Assembly (NCBI GenBank): GCA_965222935.1
Contig: CBDCVA010000002.1
Location: 806,001 to 870,000 of the forward strand
Direction: 5' to 3'
DNA length: 64,000 bases
Source: CBDCVA01 sp965222935 [NCBI: Candidatus Latescibacterota bacterium]
GTDB lineage: Bacteria; Latescibacterota; CBDCVA01
This document shows, one piece after another, positions 8,806 through 17,009 of this stretch. The notes under the pieces are model-generated. The model made no database searches. It had not been told where the DNA came from and worked only from the letters and a program-made list of their open reading frames with translations. Position numbers and translations under genes: made by a program. The stretch's first letter is position 1. Each line of letters opens with the position of its first letter.

Positions 8806-8835
8806 AAAATAGGCTGTCTGGCCTGGGCTTGTCAA
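8806..8835 (-). promoter_or_regulatory. Promoter of CBM9 gene A
   Basis: Minus-strand TTGACA (8835-8830), an 18-base spacer and TATTTT (8811-8806). Transcription would start near 8800, giving a leader of about 200 nt before the ATG at 8598. The equivalent promoter of copy B is at 10213-10241. Confidence 0.65.
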
Positions 8836-8971
8836 CCCCCTATCAGCACCTCGAGGAAAGTGATGGGACGGACGGCACACGCCAGCAGTCGCGTCCATCT
8901 AGTCGCCCCTGCTCGACACGGGCTCACCGCCCGTCGTCCCGGCCATCCCACAGACGGCGGCGACGAGCCTG

Positions 8972-9032
8972 CTAGAACCCCGAGACGCGCTCGACAAACA
9001 AACGGTTGAACCGGTCGCTGCGAAACGCGATC
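8972..9032 (-). pseudogene. Scar: last codons of the outer-membrane gene
   Basis: The minus-strand frame ends FRSDRFNRLFVERVSGF before a TAG. This is the C-terminus of the 922-aa outer-membrane protein (FQSNRFNRLFVELVSGF, gene 10294-13062). Only about 20 codons are present, joined directly to the terminator of CBM9 copy B. It marks the breakpoint of the tandem duplication. Confidence 0.8.
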
Positions 9033-9042
9033 CGGCCAACCT

Positions 9043-9088
9043 CAAAAAGGAAAGGGCCGCAACCCCCTTCGATGGGCAGCGGCCCTTT
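9043..9088 (-). terminator. Rho-independent terminator of CBM9 gene B
   Basis: On the minus strand AAAGGGCCGC (9088-9079) pairs with GCGGCCCTTT (9060-9051), followed by CC and TTTTT at 9047-9043. An alternative shorter hairpin inside the loop is also possible. It lies 24 bases past the stop codon. Confidence 0.75.
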
Positions 9089-9111
9089 GCCGTCGGCCGG
9101 AAATCGAACGG

Positions 9112-10014
9112 CTACTGGAACAGCCGCTTGATCTGCGACCAGCTTGAGGTCTCGACGGCCACAGGCTGACCCTCGATGGGCGCGGAGAGGGTAAAATCTC
9201 CGTTTTCGGCGCCACTGCCCCAGAGGACGTACTGACCGCCCCAGTCCTGGATGTCGCCGCCGTCGGGCGTCGTGCCATCGGGGTCGGTGCTGACCACCAC
9301 AATCCCGATCACCCAACCTTCCGAAGGGTTGAAGCTCGGAGACAGAGCTACCATGTTGTCCCAGGGCATGAACATTTCGATTTCGTAGTCAGCGTCGAAG
9401 TTGCCGCCTCCGACTCTGGCCATGGACGCGACGTTAGGCGGAGCTCCCACTTCGAGGTTTTCCGCATCGGGCTCGCCGTGCCGCCACCAATGCGTACCTT
9501 CGCGTTGGGGATACTCGGCGACGAAGCTCCAGATGTGGTGGCCCACGACTTGGGGTTCAGTAGTTCCCTCGTGCAGGACGTCGACGAACCAACTGCAGGC
9601 GTCCCTCCACGGCCACCTGCTGGGGAGCTTGTTCGAGGCACCGACATCGTGCACGTTGTCCTGCGCCCTGACGCCACCCCACAGGCCTTCGTCGTCCCAG
9701 GCGAGCCAGTACTGAGTCGTGAGATCGTCGGGTCCCAACGCGCTGCCATCGGGCTCGTTGCTCTCGTTCGTTTGGTCGTTGACAGCATCCAGCAACCCGG
9801 TGGCCGTGCTGAACCAGGACTGCTCCGTAATGCGGTCGATGTCCCAAACCCCGTCGGTGAACGCAAATTCCTCCCACTCCGAGATATCACCATCGATCAT
9901 GGGCTTGAAAAGGAGCTTGGGGACATCGCCCTCGGCACCCGAGTGCGCCCAGGCACCACCCGCGAACATAGCGACCAAGCTCAGGGCTACCACTACACCC
10001 AGTGTGTGTCTCAT
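9112..10014 (-). CDS. Secreted CBM9-like protein B (tandem copy)
   Basis: This 300-aa paralogue of the 7687-8598 protein shares its whole layout: signal peptide (MRHTLGVVVALSLVAMFAGG, cleavage near WAHS), CBM9-like domain with MIDGDISEWEEFAFTDGVW, QYWLAWDDEGLWGGVRAQDN, RDACSWFVDV and YEIEMFMPWDNM, and the tail PVAVETSSWSQIKRLFQ. A GGGGA ribosome site sits 5 bases before the ATG. It follows the outer-membrane gene 10294-13062 on the same strand but has its own consensus promoter. The head-to-tail pair arose by duplication (see repeat). The ligand is unknown. Confidence 0.8.
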   Translation of the reverse strand: MRHTLGVVVALSLVAMFAGGAWAHSGAEGDVPKLLFKPMIDGDISEWEEFAFTDGVWDIDRITEQSWFSTATGLLDAVNDQTNESNEPDGSALGPDDLTTQYWLAWDDEGLWGGVRAQDNVHDVGASNKLPSRWPWRDACSWFVDVLHEGTTEPQVVGHHIWSFVAEYPQREGTHWWRHGEPDAENLEVGAPPNVASMARVGGGNFDADYEIEMFMPWDNMVALSPSFNPSEGWVIGIVVVSTDPDGTTPDGGDIQDWGGQYVLWGSGAENGDFTLSAPIEGQPVAVETSSWSQIKRLFQ

Positions 10015-10058
10015 CTGATTCCCCCTGCCAATGCGTTGGATCCTGTGTGTGCTCTCCA

Positions 10059-10073
10059 GGCCTCCTCGAGGCC
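10059..10073 (-). promoter_or_regulatory. Conserved leader hairpin, copy B
   Basis: Same GGCCTC-CTC-GAGGCC hairpin as at 8646-8660, about 45 bases upstream of the start codon of CBM9 gene B. Conservation between diverged leaders suggests a role in mRNA stability or translation. Confidence 0.4.
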
Positions 10074-10212
10074 CAGATTTCTCTACAAGCCAACTCCTCC
10101 ACCTTCGCCGATAGCTTCCCCCTTTTCGCTAGAATGCGGAGGAGAGCGCTCAGCCGACAGAACGCTCACGCTCCCTTAGCTCCCCTCAGCATCCCATCAG
10201 ATGCACTTCAAG

Positions 10213-10241
10213 ATAATACACTGCACTCCTAGGCGTGTCAA
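10213..10241 (-). promoter_or_regulatory. Promoter of CBM9 gene B
   Basis: Minus-strand TTGACA (10241-10236), a 17-base spacer and TATTAT (10218-10213): near-consensus sigma-70 type. The leader to the ATG at 10014 would be about 195 nt. Confidence 0.75.
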
Positions 10242-10293
10242 CCCTACCAGCACCTTGACGAAAGCGCTGGAGCGGGCGGCGGCGATGAGCCGC

Positions 10294-13062
10294 CTAGAAC
10301 CCTGAGACTAGCTCGACAAACAAGCGGTTGAACCGGTTACTCTGAAACCTCCTATCTTCGGACTCGAACTCCAGCGTGGTGCGGTGTATGCCGACCATGG
10401 CCCAGACGGACCGTCCCCAGTAACTAGAGAAGGTCTGCAACATCAAAACGGTGTCCGACCGCGCAAAGCTTTCGCTCGGGTTCGTGCGGTCACGGAACCG
10501 GAAGGCCAGAGCGTTGCGGTTGGCGAAGACATCCGCGAAGCCGAAGCGAAAACCCTGCTGCCCGAAGCGCACCTTGCTCCCTTTGCCCAGCGCGTAGTCG
10601 ACTTTGAGGATGGGCGCTGAAAAGGACTGGCGGCGGCGCGCCAGGCTCGCGCTTCCCTTCAGGTTCTCCGTCTCCACGAGAGTCAACAACTTGTACTGAG
10701 GGGTCGCCGTCCATGGCCCCAACCTGAACGTGTAGTCGGCGCGGTTGACCATCGTGAAGACGTTGCGCCGCACGTCCGGCTGAGATGTGCCGTTGTTGAA
10801 CACGGAGCTCAGTTGATGATTCTGGAAGAACCGGATGTTGTTCTCGACGTGAAGGTTCAAAACCTGAAGATATCGCGTGCTGACGAACATCGTGTGCACG
10901 ATGGAGTCACGCATCTGGAGCGTATCGAAGCCGGGGTCGCCCGGCTGCGGCCCCACCGGCTTGGTGAATTCACCGAAGACGTAAACGTCGTTGCGGATGT
11001 CATCGCGCACCCGCTTCGAATCGTGGTACCACTCGATGCCCAAAATGTGCGGCGCCTCCCACACGAACTGCGACCGGAAATACCGGGACAGATTCTCGCC
11101 GCCCCTCGCGGGCTCCTCCTTGTCCAACCGCCCTACGGCAAAGTTGAGCGTGCGGTGCGGCGAGTACTGCACAAACAGGTGATCGCCTTCGGTGTCCTTG
11201 TCGTACGGGAAATCCGCCTTCTCGTCATTCTCACGCTGATCAATCCATCCGTTGTTGTTCCAGTCGTAGCCATAGGTGAATTCCAGGGGGTCGGAGTGGT
11301 AGAGCAGGAAAGGTTCGGTCCAGTCGGGAATCTGGTTGGAGTTCCGGTCGTCGTCGATGTGCTGGTCCAGGTCCTCGTCCCTGCCCGGGAAGACACCCTT
11401 GATCAGCTCTGACGAATCCCGGCCCGGGATTTCCACGGGATCGTCGTCCTCCCACGAGTCCCTGTCGTCGTTGTCCGCCACCCAAGCGAATTCAGTCGTC
11501 ACCGGAATCACGCGCGAGGCCCCCGCCTTATCCGTATAGAGCGTCACCCCGCCGCGCGAACCCACGTACGAGCCGTAGTCGGGGCCGACGTGGAAGACCT
11601 CGGCGCCGACGCTGAAGGACCCAAGCTCCTTGAGGGCCGTCAGGTACCACGCCGATCCCTGCTGCGGGCTCAGCTTCTCACCGCGCACCGTGGGGAACTG
11701 CTGGTACGTGGATGTGATGGCGAACTCGCCGCCGACCTTCACGCCCGTGAAGTCTCCACGGAAGTTCATCCCGAAGAGCTGCTGGCCCGTGAAAAAACCG
11801 TACCGGAACCGAATGTGACGCTTGTTCGAGAGGTCCGTGACGTTGCCCTCCGCCCGATCGATGGTCCGCGGTTCGGTGCCGCGGTCCTCGAACTGAATTG
11901 GGTTGCCCCTTTCGTCCACCTGCTTTGAGCGCTTGTTGAAGAACTTGTGCTGCTGACTGATCTGGATGTTGTAATCGTTGGCGACGACCGCCTCGATCTC
12001 CATTTCCACAGGCACCGGCGAAAGCGGCATGTCGTAGGCGTAGGAGACCGTGTCAAACCCATTGGCCTCCAAGCGGTCGCCGACCCGGACGCCGCCGAGG
12101 ACGATCGGGATGAAGCGGGTGAACTCGGTGCCGTCCTCGCCGATGACCTTGACATTGACCTCGAAGACCGCTGCGCCCCCTATGCCGTCGTGCGGTGAAT
12201 CGTCGGCGAACGTGATGATCACGCGGTTCGGTGGAAAGATCTCGTAGGGGAGCGTACCGCGCAGGGTATTGACCCCCCGGTCCTTCTTCACGAACTCCTG
12301 GTGCTGGTTGACGTAGGTGCCCCCGATCGTCAGCGCGTCGCCAATGTCGGTCTCCCAGTGGGCACCCATCAGCGGCACAGGGCTCTCCTCCACGACGAAG
12401 ACCCGGTCGCCGCTTTGATCCAGGCGCGTCGGCACACTGAACAGCGAGGAAAGCGCAAAGCGGTTGTTCCGGTAGTTCGCGTACCCGCGGCTGTACAGCA
12501 ACGTGAACCGGTTCTTCTTTGTCTCAGCGTCGAACCGCACGCCGCTGAACAGGGGCAGATTGAACGTCAGCGGCGTAAACCTCGTGCGAACCTGATCGCC
12601 GACCGTCACGTGATAGTTCAGGCCTCTGTAGCTATCGTTCGCGATCATCAGCCACTGGAACCAGTTGCCCCAGGTCCGCATATCGCGCATCGAGAAGCTT
12701 CCATCGTTCCTCCTTGAGGTCAAGCGGCCCACGCCAGGCCGGCGATCCTCCATGAGATAGACCTGGTACCCGTACGTCTGGTAGTTGCCGAAATCGTCAA
12801 ACTGCTTGTCAACCTTGGGATTGACGTTATACGATTCAGGCGGCTCTGTAACAAGGTTATTGTAACGATAGTGGAGGGCATTTGCCCGCCTGATGAAGGG
12901 GTTGATTAAACCCCTGCCTTTGGGCTGGTAAAGCTGCACCTGCCCATAAGTTACGGCGGGAATCAGAGCGGCGACGGCTCCAATCCAGCAGAGCCGGCGG
13001 GCGAACCTCTCTCGTCCTCGGGCAATATGGCCCCCTACCTGCTGAGCCAGGGCCATACGCAT
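10294..13062 (-). CDS. Large outer-membrane beta-barrel protein
   Basis: The 922-aa protein has a basic N-terminus, a hydrophobic signal segment (about residues 22-40, AVAALIPAVTYGQ) and then long alternating beta-type sequence. It ends NRLFVELVSGF; a terminal Phe is typical of the beta-signal read by BamA. Around residues 540-600 there are calcium-loop-like motifs (DDDRNSNQIPDW, DWNNNGWIDQRE). It is the second gene after the DUF4159 protein (54-base gap, strong GGGGGG-type ribosome site), so the two are probably one operon. No named family is recognised; it lacks a visible TonB box and plug. It could be a porin, a secretion channel or a receptor. Confidence 0.7.
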   Translation of the reverse strand: MRMALAQQVGGHIARGRERFARRLCWIGAVAALIPAVTYGQVQLYQPKGRGLINPFIRRANALHYRYNNLVTEPPESYNVNPKVDKQFDDFGNYQTYGYQVYLMEDRRPGVGRLTSRRNDGSFSMRDMRTWGNWFQWLMIANDSYRGLNYHVTVGDQVRTRFTPLTFNLPLFSGVRFDAETKKNRFTLLYSRGYANYRNNRFALSSLFSVPTRLDQSGDRVFVVEESPVPLMGAHWETDIGDALTIGGTYVNQHQEFVKKDRGVNTLRGTLPYEIFPPNRVIITFADDSPHDGIGGAAVFEVNVKVIGEDGTEFTRFIPIVLGGVRVGDRLEANGFDTVSYAYDMPLSPVPVEMEIEAVVANDYNIQISQQHKFFNKRSKQVDERGNPIQFEDRGTEPRTIDRAEGNVTDLSNKRHIRFRYGFFTGQQLFGMNFRGDFTGVKVGGEFAITSTYQQFPTVRGEKLSPQQGSAWYLTALKELGSFSVGAEVFHVGPDYGSYVGSRGGVTLYTDKAGASRVIPVTTEFAWVADNDDRDSWEDDDPVEIPGRDSSELIKGVFPGRDEDLDQHIDDDRNSNQIPDWTEPFLLYHSDPLEFTYGYDWNNNGWIDQRENDEKADFPYDKDTEGDHLFVQYSPHRTLNFAVGRLDKEEPARGGENLSRYFRSQFVWEAPHILGIEWYHDSKRVRDDIRNDVYVFGEFTKPVGPQPGDPGFDTLQMRDSIVHTMFVSTRYLQVLNLHVENNIRFFQNHQLSSVFNNGTSQPDVRRNVFTMVNRADYTFRLGPWTATPQYKLLTLVETENLKGSASLARRRQSFSAPILKVDYALGKGSKVRFGQQGFRFGFADVFANRNALAFRFRDRTNPSESFARSDTVLMLQTFSSYWGRSVWAMVGIHRTTLEFESEDRRFQSNRFNRLFVELVSGF

Positions 13063-13116
13063 ACCTCTACCCCCCTTCGCCGACTCTCACCAGCGGACGG
13101 ACGCAAAGCGTGGTGA

Positions 13117-14424
13117 TCACTGCTGAACGGCCATCAGCCGCTGCGCGATCGAGCCCTCTTGCGTCAGCGCCAAGACGATGGTGTTGACGCCGAACTGCAA
13201 ATATCCACGCTTATCGTCGGGGTTCGGGTTCCAGGCGTCTTGAAAGTAGTGGCGCTGCCACAACGAGACATAGTTCTTGGACTCGATGAGAACCGCCAGC
13301 CGCCCGTCGACATGGATCCCCTCAAGGTAGTCCTTTCGCTCTACCGTATTCCCGCTCGTCCCGGTGTATATGCTCTGACTAAGCTTGTGGAAACGGGTGG
13401 GGTCCACCCCTGCCAGATGCCCATCGAAGTCGAAAAAACTGTGATAGAGCGGATGTTCATTCTTAAGCTTCTCGATGACCCACTGCCGGCCGTGCTTGTA
13501 TCCAACCGACTCCAAGGCCTCTTTATAGGCATCTCGCATCGGAACGTCCCTACCGCCGGTCTCGGCAGAACTGTAGACAAAGCCCCCGGCAGCGAGGTAC
13601 TTGCCGAGGCTCCGCCGCTCAGCCTCTGACGTCCTGAAGTCCGGAGCGCCGTAGACCCACGGGATGCCGAGCAACTCCTCAGAATCCGCGAAAACCTGAC
13701 CGATCAACTTCACTTGGACATCCGTGAACTCGTTGACGGCTTCAGCCAGATGGCGCAACCCCATCCCTCCCTCGGACTCGGTATACCGCGTCGTTCTGAT
13801 GGAATAACCAACACCGGGAAGAGCGGTCCCCCAGGCGAGGGCGGCGAGATGGAAGAATCCCTTGATGGCACGCTTGTCATCGGGATCCTGGATCACAGCG
13901 GCGTGGTACCGTCCGTAGTCGAGCGCACTGACGTCGACCATCTCGAGCGAGGTGTCGATGGTGGCGCCAGAGGCCTTCGCCACCGCCACCTTGTCCGACA
14001 CTACCAGGGGCTCGAGCACTGGCCGCTCAAAAGCTGTGGTCCTGGCGACCTGCGTCGCGGGCTTCATCATGCTGCCGAGCACGTCGCTGGTCTTCGGCGC
14101 ACGGCTGATGCCGCGCGTGTCCACCTTCGCCCGCACACGCTTCATCCGACGCCGCATCTGACGGCGCTTGGGCTTCGGCGCCTTGCGCAGCTCCAGCGGC
14201 TTAATCAGCCTCGGCTCGCGCTTGATGAACCGAGTCGTCAAAGGCTTCACCGCCCGCCGCTCCGCCGAGACCTTCCAGATCGCCAGAGACCCGTGCAGCG
14301 CGATGGCTACGGCCAGAGAGATGATACGAATTTTTCGCGTCTGCTTGGCCGCCACGGCACCGAGATCAAGCTCAGCGGCAGGCGTGTTGAAGCGCGACGT
14401 AGGTCTAAGTCCTTTGTCTGCCAT
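13117..14424 (-). CDS. TonB-like N-terminus with DUF4159 domain
   Basis: The 435-aa product starts MADKGLRPTSRF behind an AGGAGGT site 9 bases upstream; the frame's earlier start at 14451 lacks one. Residues 33-50 form a single membrane span (IRIISLAVAIALHG), followed by a Lys/Arg/Pro-rich stretch (about 60-105, with KAPKPKRRQMRRRMKR) as in TonB. The C-terminal part (about 165-430) fits DUF4159 as I know it: RYHAAVIQDPDD, FVYSSAETGG, LEGIHVDGRLAVLIESKNY, FGVNTIVLALTQ. DUF4159 proteins often occur with ExbB/ExbD-like energisers, which are absent from this window. Together with the downstream barrel this suggests a periplasm-spanning transport or energising role, which is an inference. Confidence 0.7.
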   Translation of the reverse strand: MADKGLRPTSRFNTPAAELDLGAVAAKQTRKIRIISLAVAIALHGSLAIWKVSAERRAVKPLTTRFIKREPRLIKPLELRKAPKPKRRQMRRRMKRVRAKVDTRGISRAPKTSDVLGSMMKPATQVARTTAFERPVLEPLVVSDKVAVAKASGATIDTSLEMVDVSALDYGRYHAAVIQDPDDKRAIKGFFHLAALAWGTALPGVGYSIRTTRYTESEGGMGLRHLAEAVNEFTDVQVKLIGQVFADSEELLGIPWVYGAPDFRTSEAERRSLGKYLAAGGFVYSSAETGGRDVPMRDAYKEALESVGYKHGRQWVIEKLKNEHPLYHSFFDFDGHLAGVDPTRFHKLSQSIYTGTSGNTVERKDYLEGIHVDGRLAVLIESKNYVSLWQRHYFQDAWNPNPDDKRGYLQFGVNTIVLALTQEGSIAQRLMAVQQ

Positions 14425-14551
14425 GAAACGTACACCTCCTGCGCGAGCCAAAGGCGATCACGCTTCATCGAGCCAGTCCATAACCGCAGGCATCCATGGC
14501 CGCCCTCTGGGACGGCCATGCAACCGGCCTCGAATCTGCTTGCCCCATCAT

Positions 14552-14580
14552 AATATAAGCTTCAGAGTCTGAGAGGACAA
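14552..14580 (-). promoter_or_regulatory. Promoter of the DUF4159-barrel operon
   Basis: Minus-strand TTGTCC (14580-14575), a 17-base spacer and TATATT (14557-14552). A transcript would start near 14545 and have a leader of about 120 nt. Confidence 0.5.
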
Positions 14581-14817
14581 CCTGAGCAGCCTTCTAAGGT
14601 CGCGCACTCACATTCGCGTCGGCAATAGGTCGTGACCCGACTTGGCGTCCTCGTTCAGGTAGTGAAGGGTGAACAAGGGGCTCTACCGAAGGAAGAGAAG
14701 CCAGCGAAAGGTGGCCCACCACGCATCACGCTGGAGCGGTTGCTTGTTACGTTGCCAGATACAGCTACTTCAACCCTATGAGCGCGCGGGACCTCCAGAG
14801 GGTTGATCCTAGCGCCG
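14581..14817. other. Intergenic, nothing recognised
   Basis: No coding frame of interest and no convincing hairpin between the operon promoter and the end of the PhyH gene. Confidence 0.4.
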
Positions 14818-15702
14818 TCAGTTCCAGCGGTACGACATCGCCCCCCGGCTCGACACCTTGGCGAACTTCCAGGCCGTCAGCCACTCGGCGTGATCGGTGA
14901 CCACCAACTCCGGGGTCTCCTCGCTGCGCACGAGCATTCCAGGGAAGAAGGGGCGACCGTTGGGCTTGCGGGCGTCGTTCCACCGGACGTCCATGCTCCA
15001 GCGGATCGTGCCGGCCTTGTTCGGCTGGCTGCCGTGCGGCGTGCGGCAGTGGAGCATGATCAGCCCACCGCGCTCGACGGGGATCGTGACGGGCTCCCCC
15101 TCGGGTTTCTCATCGTCGGTGATGGTCCAGCCGTCGGGCACCTTGACGTGGGTGCGGATGGGCCCTTTGTGGCAGTTGGGGTAGACCTGGAGCGTACCGT
15201 TGATCTCATCCGCATCCACCAGCGGGATCCAGGTCGTCACCACCAGGGAATCGTCGGCCTCGGGCAGGAGCACGGCGGCGTCCTGATGGAACGACGACCG
15301 CTGCGTCCAATGGAAGTAATCGCCGTCTTGCGGCAGCTTGGGACGGATATGCTGACAGGGGTTGGCGTAGATCTCGGAACTGATGATGGGTTCGACCAGA
15401 TCGAGCAGCCGGTCGTTGTGCAGGAAATCGAAGATGGCGCTTCCCAGGTTGATGGGGAAGTTCATCGCGTTGGCGGTGGCGATGTCCGCCTCCGCGAGCG
15501 GGATCAGACGCCGCTCAAACCCGAGATCGGTGTGGTCGGAATCGAGCTTGCCCTCGGCCACGAGCCGCTTGGCCTCGCGGTCCACGATCCCTTCCAGCTC
15601 CTCCTGAACCGGATCGAGGTCCTCGGGCCCCAGGGCGTTCTCCACATGGAGGTATCCCTGCCTATGGAAAGTCTCCACCTGCTGTTGCGTCAGTCCTGGC
15701 AT
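14818..15702 (-). CDS. PhyH-type 2OG-Fe(II) oxygenase
   Basis: The 294-aa protein is phytanoyl-CoA dioxygenase-like. The iron ligands are visible as His139-Gln-Asp141 (SFHQDAAVLL) and a distal His near 223 (CRTPHGSQPN), with Arg downstream (GTIRWSMDVRW) for 2-oxoglutarate. It lacks a signal peptide. The start MPGLTQQQVETF is fixed by alignment with the paralogue at 1-233; the frame is open 28 codons further but that part has no counterpart. Members of this large family in such bacteria hydroxylate unknown small molecules, sometimes phosphonates or ectoines; no substrate can be assigned. It diverges from the dehydrogenase at 15937. Confidence 0.85.
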   Translation of the reverse strand: MPGLTQQQVETFHRQGYLHVENALGPEDLDPVQEELEGIVDREAKRLVAEGKLDSDHTDLGFERRLIPLAEADIATANAMNFPINLGSAIFDFLHNDRLLDLVEPIISSEIYANPCQHIRPKLPQDGDYFHWTQRSSFHQDAAVLLPEADDSLVVTTWIPLVDADEINGTLQVYPNCHKGPIRTHVKVPDGWTITDDEKPEGEPVTIPVERGGLIMLHCRTPHGSQPNKAGTIRWSMDVRWNDARKPNGRPFFPGMLVRSEETPELVVTDHAEWLTAWKFAKVSSRGAMSYRWN

Positions 15703-15936
15703 CGTTGCCCTCGCCCCACGATAATGCCCCCGAGCAGTGCTCCCGTCTGAGGGCGGCAAGATAGCCTCAACGGCGTTGAGGTGCAAGGACCATTCAGGTC
15801 AGGCTCGCGCCGGGGTGAAGGGCAGAATCTTCGCGATGAGGTGCTTGACCGAACTGGAGAAGACCTGCACCTTTAGCGTCGTCAACGATGGGCCGTTCTT
15901 TCGACCCCAGCCACTTTCATATGGGAGGTCGGGTAC

Positions 15937-17007
15937 ATGGAGAAAGCGCTTCGCGTCGGCGTCGTCGGTTGTGGGACCATGGGCCGGGGACACCTCGAGT
16001 ACTACGCCCGCCTCGGGGCCGCCGCCGAGGTCGTCGCTGTGTGCGACCTGGACGCAGAGCGCCTCGCCGTTGCCAGCCAGCGCTGGCCCGGCGCTCGGAC
16101 GGCGGAGGACTACCGCGCCCTGCTCGAGCCCGCCGACCTCGATCTCGTCAGCGTCTGCACGATGCCGGACACTCACCGCGATGTCACCGTCGCCGCGCTG
16201 GAAGCCGGCGCCCACGTCCTGTGTGAGAAGCCCTTCGCCATGGACCTCGCGCAAGCGGAAGATATGCTACGGGCCGCGAAACACGCAGGACGCCATGTCC
16301 AGGTCGGCACCAACATGCGTCACTCGCCCGAAGCCGGCGCCCTAAAAGACTTGGTGGCTTCCGGGGCGGTCGGCAGGCCGGTCTACACTCGGGCCTGGAC
16401 GTACTACACCGATGTCCCCTGGTGGGGGCGGCACATGGTCAAGCGGGTCTCGTCCGGGGGCGCTCTCGCCTCGACCGCAATCCACATCCTCGATGCCGCC
16501 CTTTGGGTTGCCGGCAGTCCCGATCCGGTCGCCGTCTCGGGCTCGACCCACCGCCTCTTTCCTCTCAAGCGCGCGGAGACCGCACCTTCGCCCGAGGCTC
16601 GCGAGAGCTACGATGTGGAGGACATCGCCGTCGCGCATATTCGTCTCTCCGATGGCGGCACGCTCATCCTCGAAGGCACCTGGGCGCACGAGCGGCCCAA
16701 GAGCCACTATAGCTTCGAGATGATATGCGAGCGGGGGACGTTGACGCTCTGGCCGCTTTCCGTGCTCATGGACGAGGGCGGCGAAATCGTCGACCGAACG
16801 CCCACCGGCCACGTGGATGCTCCCGTCGCTGGGGCCGAAAACTCTTGGGGAGACAGCATCGCGACGGAAATCGCCCGGTTCGTCGCGGCGATCCGCACAG
16901 GCGAGGAGCCCTCTCAGAGCCCCCGCCAGATCCGCAACCTCCAGCGCGTCCAGGACGCCATCTACGAATCGGGCGCGACCGGGCGCGAGGTCCTGCTGAA
17001 CGAATAG
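15937..17007 (+). CDS. Gfo/Idh/MocA-family oxidoreductase
   Basis: This is a 356-aa NAD(P)-binding dehydrogenase-like protein: VGVVGCGTMGRGHLEYY (Rossmann GxGxxG), VCDLDAERL after strand 2, and CEKPFAMDL carrying the catalytic-site Lys of the EKP motif. The C-terminal half (SSGGALASTAIHILDAALW) is the family's alpha/beta substrate domain. A GGGAGGT site precedes the ATG. It is transcribed alone, away from the PhyH oxygenase, and is followed by an IS3 remnant on the other strand. The substrate is unknown. Confidence 0.85.
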   Translation: MEKALRVGVVGCGTMGRGHLEYYARLGAAAEVVAVCDLDAERLAVASQRWPGARTAEDYRALLEPADLDLVSVCTMPDTHRDVTVAALEAGAHVLCEKPFAMDLAQAEDMLRAAKHAGRHVQVGTNMRHSPEAGALKDLVASGAVGRPVYTRAWTYYTDVPWWGRHMVKRVSSGGALASTAIHILDAALWVAGSPDPVAVSGSTHRLFPLKRAETAPSPEARESYDVEDIAVAHIRLSDGGTLILEGTWAHERPKSHYSFEMICERGTLTLWPLSVLMDEGGEIVDRTPTGHVDAPVAGAENSWGDSIATEIARFVAAIRTGEEPSQSPRQIRNLQRVQDAIYESGATGREVLLNE

Positions 17008-17009
17008 GC

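Larger units (their letters stand above)
7604..10372. repeat. Tandem duplication of a CBM9 transcription unit
   Basis: Two copies of one unit lie head to tail: tail of the outer-membrane gene, promoter, leader, CBM9 gene, terminator. Copy B runs from about 10372 down to 9036 and copy A from about 9035 down to 7604. Matching landmarks are the ORF-tail sequence at 8972-9032 versus 10306-10366, the promoters at 8806-8835 and 10213-10241, the leader hairpins at 8646-8660 and 10059-10073, the coding regions, and the terminators at 7619 and 9043. The copies have diverged, so the event is old. Confidence 0.8.
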
